A stretch of 64,000 bases of DNA from CAJXQU01 sp965223825 (GTDB lineage: Bacteria; Pseudomonadota; Gammaproteobacteria; CAJXQU01), in assembly GCA_965223825.1 (NCBI GenBank), contig OZ245018.1, positions 1,178,001 through 1,242,000 of the forward strand, given 5' to 3'. The position numbers and the translations under genes are program-made. Shown here one piece after another: positions 45,001-53,765 of this stretch. Position 1 is the stretch's first letter, and every line of letters begins with the position of its first letter. The notes below the pieces were generated by a model. It was not told the origin of the DNA, made no database searches, and worked only from the letters and a program-made list of their open reading frames with translations.

Positions 45001-45807
45001 GTTGAAACGATTCAAGTAGAGGGGAATGCTGTTCGATCACTTCCTGAAAAATTAATAACACTAGTAAATCAACATAAGCAACGCGGTGGTTATCTTATTG
45101 CTGTTGATGAAACGCAAACTAATGTTGGCACGGGTCAGTTTTTGCACAGTCATGGTCGGATTACTTCGCCAGATATCGTTGCGATCGCAACAGCGTTAAC
45201 AGATTCATTTTTCCCTGTTGGTGCTGTACTGACAACAGATGCTATCGCTGACGCGATAAAGCAAGAAAATGCAACCTATTTTAAAACAATAACCTCACGC
45301 AGTGCGAATCAGCTTTCAGCACATATTGCATTGAATTCATTGGAACAAATAGATCAACAACAATTAATGCCTAGAGCTGTTGAGATTGGCAAATATTTAA
45401 AATCCTCTTTGCAAACCTTGTCTCATGATTACCCTCTGCTATGTGACGTAAGAGGTGAAGGGCTCGTGCTTGGTGTTGAGTTTGACCTTTCTGGTTACGA
45501 CGCTTTTATACAACAAAGTTTTGGATATTTCCTATGGGGCGCAATGATGCGAGACCAAATACAGGGTGTCGTTGTGGTTGTGTGTCCAGTACACAATCGA
45601 AGTTTACGGATTATGCCGCCTTTAACAATAACTAAGGAAGAAGTTGATCTGGTAGTTGAAAACTTACGCAGAAGGCTTGAAGAAGGGGTTGAGAAAATAA
45701 TCCTCAATTGTGCTGAATATGCTGATGATCGAAATGATCCACGCACTGCTGACTTTCTTCGTTCAGCTGTTGCTAACGACAAAAAGATAAAGGTGCAGCA
45801 TGTCTGA
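42052..45807 (+). CDS. Carrier - alpha/beta-hydrolase - tandem aminotransferase-like pseudoenzyme protein
   Basis: 1251 residues with an arrangement I have not met. A carrier domain (75-150; GLDSI Ser108) is followed by an alpha/beta hydrolase (about 300-520) with a full triad: Ser373 in GCSFGG, Asp464 in GGKDRYT, His492 in DAGHLL. The rest (about 560-1250) reads as two successive class-III aminotransferase-like regions. The second keeps the DETQ cofactor motif (Asp1019) but has Thr1047 where the PLP lysine should be (DIVAIATALTDSFFPVGA). The first has Glu723 at the equivalent place (LIVHGECLSGFQAP). Neither should form a Schiff base. It may be a scaffold or a binding domain for a carrier-bound intermediate, with the hydrolase performing release. 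CGGAG 6 bases before the ATG 42052 supports the start over an upstream ATG inside the FMO gene. Confidence 0.85.
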   Translation: MLSNLPFNEDGKSLSAEEALRKLSLMEEVKLNQSNHQDYPQTDENKVVGSNTEIANKLSHVNDEMIDNNGSVAKKLTDDIQNIVLSILKLDSADFSATTPLMDYGLDSIAATEIGNLFTSRFDIVIPPTVFFEFPDLESFVNYLLENHPEELKAHYPQNDEVQAVIPNKVVQQETQSPPLELQATTISKSSDVNPAETTSRLPIEKVNSSSHDQLIADHMMDIETLWKLSSGRVAERTINNIQPVEFISSENSNHDQPIKQPSREYLQEMKYFTDLANIHSITRHNKRALEYATFGEGPPLLMLGGLLMHYSVMWLTNIKALAKNHQLIMFHMPGCGELELYEEMSLQSISDDISGVLDAQGIQEPIPVFGCSFGGVLAQAFTLAYPEKCSALAVAVSTPFAEGATDFQLLMKELQVSPHFMELNRGWPMASLPVYEKVIAGFDFRSKLRSLNIPALVVSGGKDRYTTPEYSQMMADSLQNAKLIEFPDAGHLLTFSHHEEFNQVLIDFLASVQKPRPTRSKSIRNDHSVFLPATKKTLNVMKDYVTTGQQGHCVMLSDHAAQLALSLNVICNKHKDSKQTYRSYFTTSVEEGLDAALRLARHYARNTNSKSQGQVLLIGAGETWKNHFDPMHSGTNEALVPGIHFVANIKQATNLVSEKEFCAVVIINNGSLEINEVEQFIRIIDASSSLSVLLENNEHKTQPRDWFSYQLSKHLDLIVHGECLSGFQAPVSSLSVNDSIKNPWLMTPSEGYVRQPMASFGLTLNIAFDYISDYFIREFTPDQLQKINNVKASQGATYQAHLEVGNIGYAKVANMHGFDSRFYEAYGLQTQVNRHGQSSRAVIDCLSNVGSAPRGLNPQDVIENVLNNHNASQDYWQDLTQLIKSKTGFSHCLPASSQTTAIETALSVAKLASPKRKKIVCFTGGAGFTMLSANSAKDGIFDLFRKPFEPLYPHTLFIDPLDDNATDILEKALLSNELAFVWVETIQVEGNAVRSLPEKLITLVNQHKQRGGYLIAVDETQTNVGTGQFLHSHGRITSPDIVAIATALTDSFFPVGAVLTTDAIADAIKQENATYFKTITSRSANQLSAHIALNSLEQIDQQQLMPRAVEIGKYLKSSLQTLSHDYPLLCDVRGEGLVLGVEFDLSGYDAFIQQSFGYFLWGAMMRDQIQGVVVVVCPVHNRSLRIMPPLTITKEEVDLVVENLRRRLEEGVEKIILNCAEYADDRNDPRTADFLRSAVANDKKIKVQHV

Positions 45808-45848
45808 TTTTAAAAAAAAGTGTGATGAATTGACGTTAGAGGTTTCCA

Positions 45849-48800
45849 ATGTCAACTAAATCAGAGCAAAACTATCCTGTCGCCGTTGTCGGCATGCATG
45901 GACGGTTTCCTGACGCGATCGATGTGAAGGAATTCTGGACAAACCTTTGCGAAGGTAATAACACGATTAAATTAGTACCTGAGGAGCGCTGGGATTGGAA
46001 GGAAATTTTCGGATCGTCCGATGATGAAAGTGAAAAAACATCGATCAATTGTGCAGCATTTATGCCGATGGTGGATCGGTTTGATCATCGTTTCTTTGGC
46101 ATTTTGCCGCGTGAAGCAGAAGCCATGGATCCACAACAGAGACTTTTTATGCAGACTGCTTATGCCGCATTAGAGGATGCTGGTTATGCTGCAAATAGTT
46201 TGGCTGGAAGTAATACTGGCGTTTTTGTTGGTATTGGTAATGCTGACTACCCTGGGATGATGAGACGTGAAGGTGCTGCGTTTGATATATATAGGGCGAC
46301 AGGTCTTGCATTAACGAGTATTGCCAATCGTGTCTCGTTTTCTTTGGATATTCACGGACCTAGCGAATCGATCGATACAGCCTGTTCAGGATCGCTAGTG
46401 GCAATTCATCGAGCTATCCAATCAATGCAATATGGTGAGTGTGATCGAGCGATCGTCGGCGGTGTGAATCTATTGGTTGGGCCTGATCTTTTTATTGCCT
46501 TTGATAAGGCGGGGATGTTGAGTAAAACAGCACGTTGTCGAACATTTGATAAAGATGCGAACGGTTATGTGCGTGGTGAAGGTGTTGCAGCTTTAGTGTT
46601 GTGTCCGCTCGAAGAGGCACAAGCAAATGGAGATTATATTTACGCGGTAATAAAAGGCAGTGCTGAGAATCACGGTGGCCGGGCGCATAGCTTTACTGCG
46701 CCAAATGCGACAGCACAAGCAGAGGTTGTTAAAACCGCGTGGAAACGAGCGGGGCGAAACTATCATCAAGCCTGCCTTATCGAAACGCACGGAACAGGCA
46801 CGCCTTTAGGCGATCCGATTGAAATTAACGGATTAAAAAAAGTCAGTGAAAATTTTAAAAAATCACAGCCTGAAATTAACCCTATAGCGAATACAATTGC
46901 ATTAGGCGCATTAAAAAGCCATGTTGGTCATCTTGAGGCAACGGCTGGTGTGGCCGGTGTGATCAAAGCAATTCTCGCAATGAAATATCGAACTATTCCG
47001 CGAAACTTAAATTATCAAACTCTAAATCCTCATATTTCATTAGATCAAACACCGTATTACATTCCATCGAGCAATATCACATTAGATCATCAATATTTGT
47101 TGACCAGTGGTGTCAGTTCTTTCGGATTTGGTGGAGTCAATGCACATATTGTGCTTGAGTCATACGAAAACAGTCTAAGTGATATTTCCGATCAAGAAGC
47201 TAACCAAGGTGAAATTAACTATCTGATTAAGCTTTCAGCTAAAGATGAAAACGGACTAAATAACCGCATTCAACAAATGATCGAGTTTCTGGAACTAAGC
47301 TGTAATGATTCTAAGATCCTACTCTCCTTCGAAAGTCTAATGAACATGATGCTTGACGCGTTGGACGTTGATCACTCAGCTTTAACTATTTCAGCTTCGA
47401 CGTTACTTATTGATTTAGCGCTCTCTCCTCACGATTGGAATAAAGCACTTCATAAACTCAGCTATCAATTAGGTCGTGAAGTTGATTTTAAAGAGATCGT
47501 TGATTGCATCACATTGGGTGACGTAGTTGACGTTGTTCGAAAAGAGAGTCTACGGCAGCGGGGATTAAATTGGAGTGATAAACCAGCAATTAATGCGCGT
47601 GTAGCCACACCTGAAATCGAAATACAATCTGTTTCAATTGGACATATTGCAGTAACGTTACTTGAGGGCCGTGAGAATTTTAAACATAGATTAGCTTGCG
47701 TAGTAAAAAGTAAAATAGAGCTTTTGAAACTGTTACGTACCTGTCAGGAAAAGCAGAACCAGAACCAGTCTAATAATCAAATTCTGAAACATATCATTAA
47801 GTTCGATGATCCAGTCATTGAGAAACCCGAAAAAATTCTTCAACAAGCAGATATAGAAGAACTTACTAATTGGGCACGATGGTGGGTAGGAACAAAGAAT
47901 GCCGAATTAAGTTGGAGTATGTTGTATCCAACACAATCTAGGCCCAGTAAAACACCACTACCAGCATACCCATTTCAACTAGATAAGATTTGGTATAAGC
48001 GTGGCGCTTTGGGTTTAAAAAAAGAAAAGGATCATGAAAGAACGATAAACAATAATTCAAAAAATATAGCGCCGCGCGAGAATAAACAACTAAAAAATTA
48101 TTCTGAAGATATGCTTGTTGCATGGAGAGAGTGTCAAAATTATTCGCAACGTTCAATACCCTCATCCGTACTTAGCATCGCATATTTATTGGACTATGCA
48201 CGTTATAAATCAAGTAACAAAATCGTTAAGTTAAGTGAAGTCATTGTCGGGACACCATTCAATATAAATGAGGACGAGTTAGTGTTCTCTGATGTTACGA
48301 ATGAGCAAGGTCAGTTCTTTCAATGCTTAAGCTCTGCGGATAAACAAAGAGTTCTTATCCAAGGCAAACGTCTTATAGGTAATCGAACAAGTGGTTCGAC
48401 AGTAACTTTTGCACAATCGTCAGAACAATTAAGGATGAGTGGTGATGAATACGAGCAAGAACTTGATTCATTAAAACTATTAATTGGACCCATTTCTCAG
48501 TGGGTAGATAAATGCGAATCGTCTGAAAATAGTTTGTACCTAACGTTAAAGCTAGATAGTTGGAAAGAAAAACGTGGAACTTTCTGGGTTCCACTCGTTC
48601 TGTGCATTTTCTCTGGTATTGCTTATCTCAGTATAAAGAAAGACAAAACCTTTAAATTGATATGGACGGTTCAATCGATAGTCATGTCCATTAAAGCAGG
48701 ACAATCCGTTCGGAATCTGCAGATTGTTCTTGATCCTAAAGATAATACTTGCTCGATATTGATGTTGGATGAAGAGAAGTCAGTTGTGTTGACTATGCAA

Positions 48801-48893
48801 AACATTACATTACGAGATAGTTCCGTTGTACAGATTCTGAAAAAACAGAATTTTTCATTTCGATCCGATAATAAACAAGTAGGTGTCGTATGA
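45849..48893 (+). CDS. Ketosynthase protein with degenerate carrier-like and dehydratase-like regions
   Basis: 1014 residues. The KS (about 10-440) is complete: Cys179 in DTACSGSL, His314 in ETHGTGT, His361 in KSHVGHL. A helical insert at about 490-566 has carrier-protein layout, but at the phosphopantetheine site it reads DLALSPHDW instead of GxDSL, so it should not be modified. The usual post-KS linker follows (ending AYPFQLDKIWYKRG). Residues about 755-1005 look like a worn dehydratase double hot-dog: SIPSSVLSIAYLLDYARY lacks the His of HxxxG, and FWVPLVLCIFSG lacks the catalytic Asp. Only the KS is likely to be catalytic. ATGA overlap with the AT gene. Confidence 0.85.
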   Translation: MSTKSEQNYPVAVVGMHGRFPDAIDVKEFWTNLCEGNNTIKLVPEERWDWKEIFGSSDDESEKTSINCAAFMPMVDRFDHRFFGILPREAEAMDPQQRLFMQTAYAALEDAGYAANSLAGSNTGVFVGIGNADYPGMMRREGAAFDIYRATGLALTSIANRVSFSLDIHGPSESIDTACSGSLVAIHRAIQSMQYGECDRAIVGGVNLLVGPDLFIAFDKAGMLSKTARCRTFDKDANGYVRGEGVAALVLCPLEEAQANGDYIYAVIKGSAENHGGRAHSFTAPNATAQAEVVKTAWKRAGRNYHQACLIETHGTGTPLGDPIEINGLKKVSENFKKSQPEINPIANTIALGALKSHVGHLEATAGVAGVIKAILAMKYRTIPRNLNYQTLNPHISLDQTPYYIPSSNITLDHQYLLTSGVSSFGFGGVNAHIVLESYENSLSDISDQEANQGEINYLIKLSAKDENGLNNRIQQMIEFLELSCNDSKILLSFESLMNMMLDALDVDHSALTISASTLLIDLALSPHDWNKALHKLSYQLGREVDFKEIVDCITLGDVVDVVRKESLRQRGLNWSDKPAINARVATPEIEIQSVSIGHIAVTLLEGRENFKHRLACVVKSKIELLKLLRTCQEKQNQNQSNNQILKHIIKFDDPVIEKPEKILQQADIEELTNWARWWVGTKNAELSWSMLYPTQSRPSKTPLPAYPFQLDKIWYKRGALGLKKEKDHERTINNNSKNIAPRENKQLKNYSEDMLVAWRECQNYSQRSIPSSVLSIAYLLDYARYKSSNKIVKLSEVIVGTPFNINEDELVFSDVTNEQGQFFQCLSSADKQRVLIQGKRLIGNRTSGSTVTFAQSSEQLRMSGDEYEQELDSLKLLIGPISQWVDKCESSENSLYLTLKLDSWKEKRGTFWVPLVLCIFSGIAYLSIKKDKTFKLIWTVQSIVMSIKAGQSVRNLQIVLDPKDNTCSILMLDEEKSVVLTMQNITLRDSSVVQILKKQNFSFRSDNKQVGVV

Positions 48894-50947
48894 AAGCCTA
48901 TATTTTTCCAGGACAGGGAAGCCAACGTAAAGGCATGGGCAGTGAATTGTTCTCGAAATATTCAGACTATGTTGGTAAGGCGAATGAGATTCTTGGTTAT
49001 AGCATTGAGGAGTTGTGCATACGAGATACTAAACACCAGCTAAATTTTACCGCATTTACACAACCGGCTATTTATATCGTGTCAGTATTAACTTATCTAG
49101 AGTTATTAGAAACTAAAGCTAAGCCAGATTATCTAGCTGGACATAGCATCGGTGAATATGCGGCGTTATTCGCAGCAGGCGTTTTCGATTTCGAAACGGG
49201 ATTAAAGATAGTGCAACGCCGTGCTGAGTTAATGTCACAGGCCAAAGGTGGTGGCTTAGCAGCAGTGCTGGGATTAACGGAAAGTGATATTAATTCACTT
49301 ATAAATGAGTCGCCATTGCTCGGTGTTGGAATTGCTAATATTAACTCGCCAAGTCAAATCGTTATTGGAGCAGGAAGTGCGACATTAAATAAATTTATCC
49401 TTTCATGTGAAGGGTCGCAAGGGCGGTTCATACCATTAAAAGTAAGCGGTGCATTTCATACAGTACATATGCGAAGTGCTCAAGTTGCATTTCGTAGCTT
49501 TTTGAAAACGATAAACTTTAACGCTCCAACTATACCCGTTATCTCAAACTATTCAGCAACTCAGTATAGTGGTGATGAGTTTGTCAATAATCTTTCATTA
49601 CACCTTTCAAATTCGGTTCGTTGGACAGAATGTATCGAGTCATTGTTGTTTAGTGGAGTGGATGATTTTATAGAAGTGGGATCAAACATTTTGATGCCAA
49701 TGGTTAATGATATTCGTCAAGCCTTTAATGTTGAGAAATATTCGAAATCTCATAACCGAAATGTTTCTGATAAAGCTATTGATCAACAAGAAACCATTAC
49801 AAACAAGTCAACTTTTGCATCACATTTTGGTTATGAAAGTAATTTAGTTATTGGTGGTGCAGGCTATGGTGGGAATGGTGTTGAGTTAGTTAATAATCTG
49901 TTAAATGAAGGTCTATTAACTTTTCTTGAGACAGATGGTCTTAGTTTAAGTGATGTAGAGAGTTCTATTGATAAGTTAAATAAATTAAAAAACCTAAGTG
50001 AAAAATTCGGTGTAAGTGTTTATTACGATCCTGAAAACCCTTTAGCATACGAAAAGATACTGTTGATCTGCAGTAATAAGAAAGTCCGGTTTATTGAGCT
50101 ACGTGGTTTTTTAAGTTCGACAGATTCTATTATTGATTATCGACAGAAGGGGGGTGTTTGTAATTTAGGTAAACCGCGCAATAGGGTATTACTTAGAACG
50201 CAAGGGGTTGATGTAGTTAATGATTTCCTAATAAACACTCTTATTGATGGTAATGAAGTCCCATTAATTGATGCAATTTGTATGGATAAGTATCGTTTTC
50301 AATCAATGGAACATGATTTTTATTCTGATTTTGAGAATATTAAAATTGCGTGTGATGAATTTATAAAATCATCCCCTTTATTCGAAAAAATCTTTGTCGG
50401 TATTAATGGTTTCCCAGAAAATCAGAATGATGAATATGATAGCCACACCCATCAGTTCGATTTCATACACTCCGCATCACTTTTTCTACTTTCCAAAGAG
50501 TCAAAGATAAATCAAGAACTTAAAATAAAGCTGGCGCAGGCTGCACCTCATCAATTTCGTGATGTATCAGATTGGCATTATCCGGAAAGCTCTGTATCAA
50601 CGCATAGTATCGTTCTTGATCAAACCTTGTATAACAAAATAGAACGTATTAATTATCAGTATAAGCACAATCAAATCACGGTATCACAATTACGTAAACA
50701 AGAAAAAAATTATAGATTATTCAACGATTTGTTGCTTGATCAGTGTGAGGGTATGAACGCATTTGAATTAAGACGTTTTGTTCGAAGAAAAATAATAAAT
50801 GACATCACTAATAGTATTATCAAGTTCGATACATATATCCCAAATTATATTAATGCAAAGAATAGTATGCATCCGATCGAAGCGGTGAAATTAGCTAATT
50901 TGATCGTTAAAAACAATAAATTACTTAACTCCAGTAATAGAGGCTAA
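48890..50947 (+). CDS. Free-standing malonyl acyltransferase fused to a degenerate PfaD-like region
   Basis: Residues 1-280 form a complete malonyl-CoA:ACP acyltransferase: FPGQGSQ, catalytic Ser86 in AGHSIGEYAA, VQRRAEL (carboxylate-binding Arg), and His190 in GAFHT, the form linked with malonyl specificity. This is the likely trans-AT for all the KS modules of the locus. From about residue 315 the chain follows the PfaD/trans-ER pattern (LVIGGAGYGGNGVELVNNLLNEGLLTFLETDGLSLSDVESSI and a C-terminal helical part), but the FMN-site signature DSGGHTDN and the later GGIG segment cannot be found. The enoylreductase half therefore looks non-catalytic. AT-ER fusions are normal in trans-AT systems; the decay is the unusual part. 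Confidence 0.87.
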   Translation: MKAYIFPGQGSQRKGMGSELFSKYSDYVGKANEILGYSIEELCIRDTKHQLNFTAFTQPAIYIVSVLTYLELLETKAKPDYLAGHSIGEYAALFAAGVFDFETGLKIVQRRAELMSQAKGGGLAAVLGLTESDINSLINESPLLGVGIANINSPSQIVIGAGSATLNKFILSCEGSQGRFIPLKVSGAFHTVHMRSAQVAFRSFLKTINFNAPTIPVISNYSATQYSGDEFVNNLSLHLSNSVRWTECIESLLFSGVDDFIEVGSNILMPMVNDIRQAFNVEKYSKSHNRNVSDKAIDQQETITNKSTFASHFGYESNLVIGGAGYGGNGVELVNNLLNEGLLTFLETDGLSLSDVESSIDKLNKLKNLSEKFGVSVYYDPENPLAYEKILLICSNKKVRFIELRGFLSSTDSIIDYRQKGGVCNLGKPRNRVLLRTQGVDVVNDFLINTLIDGNEVPLIDAICMDKYRFQSMEHDFYSDFENIKIACDEFIKSSPLFEKIFVGINGFPENQNDEYDSHTHQFDFIHSASLFLLSKESKINQELKIKLAQAAPHQFRDVSDWHYPESSVSTHSIVLDQTLYNKIERINYQYKHNQITVSQLRKQEKNYRLFNDLLLDQCEGMNAFELRRFVRRKIINDITNSIIKFDTYIPNYINAKNSMHPIEAVKLANLIVKNNKLLNSSNRG

Positions 50948-50950
50948 ACC

Positions 50951-51205
50951 ATGGATCATAATGTGAATGAAATTAAGGCAATTATTGCCACCTTTATTTG
51001 TGAAGAACTAAGTGTGGATATGGACGATATTGATCCAGAAATGAACCTAGGAGCGTATGGACTTGGTTCTGTAGCGGCGACGACACTCACGGGTATTCTT
51101 GAAGATACCTATGATTTAAGTTTGTCACCGTTATTAGTGTTTGATTATCCAACGATAGATGCTTTAGCTACAGCGATTGATGATCAGATGAAGGCTGAGA
51201 GTTAG
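50951..51205 (+). CDS. Acyl carrier protein
   Basis: An 84-residue free-standing carrier with the phosphopantetheine Ser40 in GAYGLGSVAATTL; the residue before Ser is Gly instead of the usual Asp. Helix II-III (LEDTYDLSLSPLLVFDYPTIDALATAI) is typical of PKS carriers. It sits 3 bases after the AT gene and 20 bases before the fatty acyl-AMP ligase, the normal layout for a FAAL/ACP loading pair. Confidence 0.92.
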   Translation: MDHNVNEIKAIIATFICEELSVDMDDIDPEMNLGAYGLGSVAATTLTGILEDTYDLSLSPLLVFDYPTIDALATAIDDQMKAES

Positions 51206-51225
51206 ATCGCCAAGGAGAATTTATC

Positions 51226-52995
51226 ATGTTTCAAAAGACAATAATGACAGCCTCCGAAGTATTAACTGCCGTTGGTACACTTCCTATACAGGACTCATTA
51301 ACATTAAGAGCTTCATTACATCCAAATAAAAAACTTTTTACTTTTCTTGATGATGAAGGATTGGAAAGTGATCAGTTTACCTATCTTGATTTGTGGCAAC
51401 GTGCAAGATCCGTCGCCGATTACCTAATTAGTCGTTCGGAACCTGGTGATCGTGTCCTGCTTTTTTACCCGCAAGGGTTAGATTTTATCGCTGCATTTTT
51501 CGGTTGTTTATTATCAAACCGTATTGCTGTTCCAATAAACTTACCTAACCGTCGACGTGTGGATAAATGCGTTAGCATTATTCTTGATACGGGTGCACAT
51601 CTTGCGATGGCACCACAAAAGACTTTTGAAAAAATCAGTGATGGCTTTTCCGGTACAGAAGCTTCTAAGCTTGAGTGGATAATGTGTGAAGACATTCCTC
51701 GTGGAGGTTTAACCCCTGTCTTTGGTGCGCACCGAACAGATACAAATCTCAATGATATCGCATTCCTACAATATACCTCTGGATCTACATCAGCACCCAA
51801 AGGTGTGATGGTTACGCATCGCAATATCGCAATAAATCTTCAAATGATGCGTGATAGTTGGAGCCTAGATAACCAGACAAATATGGTTTTTTGGCAACCT
51901 CATCATCATGATATGGGGTTAATAATGGGTCAGTTATTACCGGTGTTATTAGGTAATCACACAGTCACTATGTCACCAAATACAGCTGTTAGACAGCCAG
52001 CAATCTGGTTGAAGGCAGTATCAGATTATCAAGCAAAACTAACTGGTGGTCCTAATTTTATTTACGATCTTGCTGTAACACGATTTTCTGAAAAGCGTTT
52101 GCAAGGTGTGGACCTCTCCAGTTGGGAAATAGCGCCTAATGGTGCTGACGTGGTTCGTTCAACCACACTTGATAGATTTTATTCTACCTTCAAAAATTAT
52201 GGATTCCGTATGGAAACATTTATGCCGTGTTACGGGTTAGCGGAAGGGACGTTATTCGTAACAGGTGGGCCGACTCGCCAGATGCCAAAAGATATGCAGG
52301 TCGATAAAAAAGTATTAGAACAAGAGAGGCGTGTAGCAAGGACCAATGATCAATTTGTAGGACGAGTGTTGGTAGGTTGTGGTGAACCAAACTGGGAAAC
52401 AGAGGTTGCTATTGTTGATCCGGAAGGTGGTCAGGAGTGTCAGGCTGGCGAGGTCGGTGAAATTTGGGTCAATGGACGTGCTGTTGCTGCAGGGTATTGG
52501 AAAAATGAAAAAGCAACACAGAACACTTTTCACGGAATGATCAGTAGTGAGCCAGATAAACGCTATTTACGCACAGGTGATATTGGATTTATTGGCGATG
52601 ATAGTCAGCTGTATATTTGTGGGCGCTTAAAAGATCTTATTATTTGTGAGGGTCGTAATTTACACCCGGAAGATATTGAGTACACAATTCTCGAATCAAC
52701 AGATCGGTTAAAACCACAAAGTTGTGCTGTTTTTAGTTATGACAAAGATGATCAACGTCAGGCAATGGTTGCAATTATTGAAACAGATCGTGATTTAAAA
52801 AGATGTCTTGCAGAACAAGCTAAAGAATTAAGAATAACGATTGGCCGATCAGTCACCGATGCACATGGTGTCGGCTTAAGCCAAATAGTGTTTATTCCAC
52901 CTGCAACATTGAAAAAAACAACCAGTGGTAAAGTCCAACGTAGTCTAATGAAAAACCTCTATCTCAATGGCGAATTGGATATTTTACAAACATGA
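51226..52995 (+). CDS. Fatty acyl-AMP ligase (FAAL)
   Basis: A 589-residue ANL-superfamily enzyme of FAAL type, which makes acyl-AMP and passes the acyl group to a carrier rather than to CoA. Seen: QYTSGSTSAPKGVMVTHRN (residues 182-200), FWQPHHHDMGLIMGQLLPV, CYGLAEGTLFVTGG, GEVGEIWVNGRAVAAGYW, LRTGDIGF and GRLKDLIICEGRNLHPEDIE, all characteristic of FAALs. AAGGAG precedes the ATG by 8 bases. It presumably loads a fatty starter on the carrier at 50951. The stop overlaps the thioesterase start by 4 bases. Confidence 0.93.
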   Translation: MFQKTIMTASEVLTAVGTLPIQDSLTLRASLHPNKKLFTFLDDEGLESDQFTYLDLWQRARSVADYLISRSEPGDRVLLFYPQGLDFIAAFFGCLLSNRIAVPINLPNRRRVDKCVSIILDTGAHLAMAPQKTFEKISDGFSGTEASKLEWIMCEDIPRGGLTPVFGAHRTDTNLNDIAFLQYTSGSTSAPKGVMVTHRNIAINLQMMRDSWSLDNQTNMVFWQPHHHDMGLIMGQLLPVLLGNHTVTMSPNTAVRQPAIWLKAVSDYQAKLTGGPNFIYDLAVTRFSEKRLQGVDLSSWEIAPNGADVVRSTTLDRFYSTFKNYGFRMETFMPCYGLAEGTLFVTGGPTRQMPKDMQVDKKVLEQERRVARTNDQFVGRVLVGCGEPNWETEVAIVDPEGGQECQAGEVGEIWVNGRAVAAGYWKNEKATQNTFHGMISSEPDKRYLRTGDIGFIGDDSQLYICGRLKDLIICEGRNLHPEDIEYTILESTDRLKPQSCAVFSYDKDDQRQAMVAIIETDRDLKRCLAEQAKELRITIGRSVTDAHGVGLSQIVFIPPATLKKTTSGKVQRSLMKNLYLNGELDILQT

Positions 52996-53762
52996 AACCG
53001 GCTGAGTTTGATCGAACTAAAGTAACGCCATTAGGTGATGATTTTGTAACTTTAATTTCTAACCCTGATGCTGCTGTGAGATTAGTCTGTTTTCATTTTG
53101 CCGGTGGAAGTGCACAAAGCTTTTTACCTTGGAGAGATGAGTTTCAGGGGGTCTGTGAGTTAATCGCGGCCGAATTACCTGGGCGAACACGTCGATATAA
53201 TGAGTCTTTTTACCCATCGATTGCTGTGGCTGTTGAGAAGTTAGCACAGTCATACTTAAAACTACCACGTAAGCGCACCATTTTTTATGGGCATAGTTTA
53301 GGAGCCTTGTTAGCTTATGAAACCACGCGTTTATTGTCAGATCATGATTGCGCTCCTGAGCATTTAATCCTTTCGTCACGATCTGGACCCGTTAATTTCC
53401 CTGTTTCGATTGGCTTACCGGAGTTGTCAGATGATTCGTTATTAACATATTTAAAAAATCTGGAAGGGACGACAGAGGCCGTTCTTGAAAATAAAACGTT
53501 AATGAAGGTGATGCTTCCAATAATACGATCAGATTTAGAAATTATTTATGGTTACCAGCATGATGACTCTACGAAAGTCACGATACCTGTGGAAGTAATC
53601 GGTGCAATTGATGATCAACACTGTCCATTTGAGTCATTAATGGATTGGAAAAATATTACAGATAATTCATTTCGTATACATATGATTCCGGGAGGACATT
53701 TTTCTCCGATCAATACGCCCGACATTGTAAAACAGAAAATTAATCAATTGAGTGTTAGTTAG
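52992..53762 (+). CDS. Type II thioesterase (GrsT/RifR-like)
   Basis: A 256-residue alpha/beta hydrolase of the NRPS/PKS editing class: CFHFAGGSAQSFLPW near the N-terminus, nucleophile Ser102 in YGHSLGALLAYE, AELPGRTRRYNE, and a C-terminal PGGHF histidine. Such enzymes clear wrongly primed carriers; it could also release product. Coupled by a 4-base overlap to the FAAL gene, 3 bases before the PPTase. Confidence 0.92.
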   Translation: MKPAEFDRTKVTPLGDDFVTLISNPDAAVRLVCFHFAGGSAQSFLPWRDEFQGVCELIAAELPGRTRRYNESFYPSIAVAVEKLAQSYLKLPRKRTIFYGHSLGALLAYETTRLLSDHDCAPEHLILSSRSGPVNFPVSIGLPELSDDSLLTYLKNLEGTTEAVLENKTLMKVMLPIIRSDLEIIYGYQHDDSTKVTIPVEVIGAIDDQHCPFESLMDWKNITDNSFRIHMIPGGHFSPINTPDIVKQKINQLSVS

Positions 53763-53765
53763 TTT

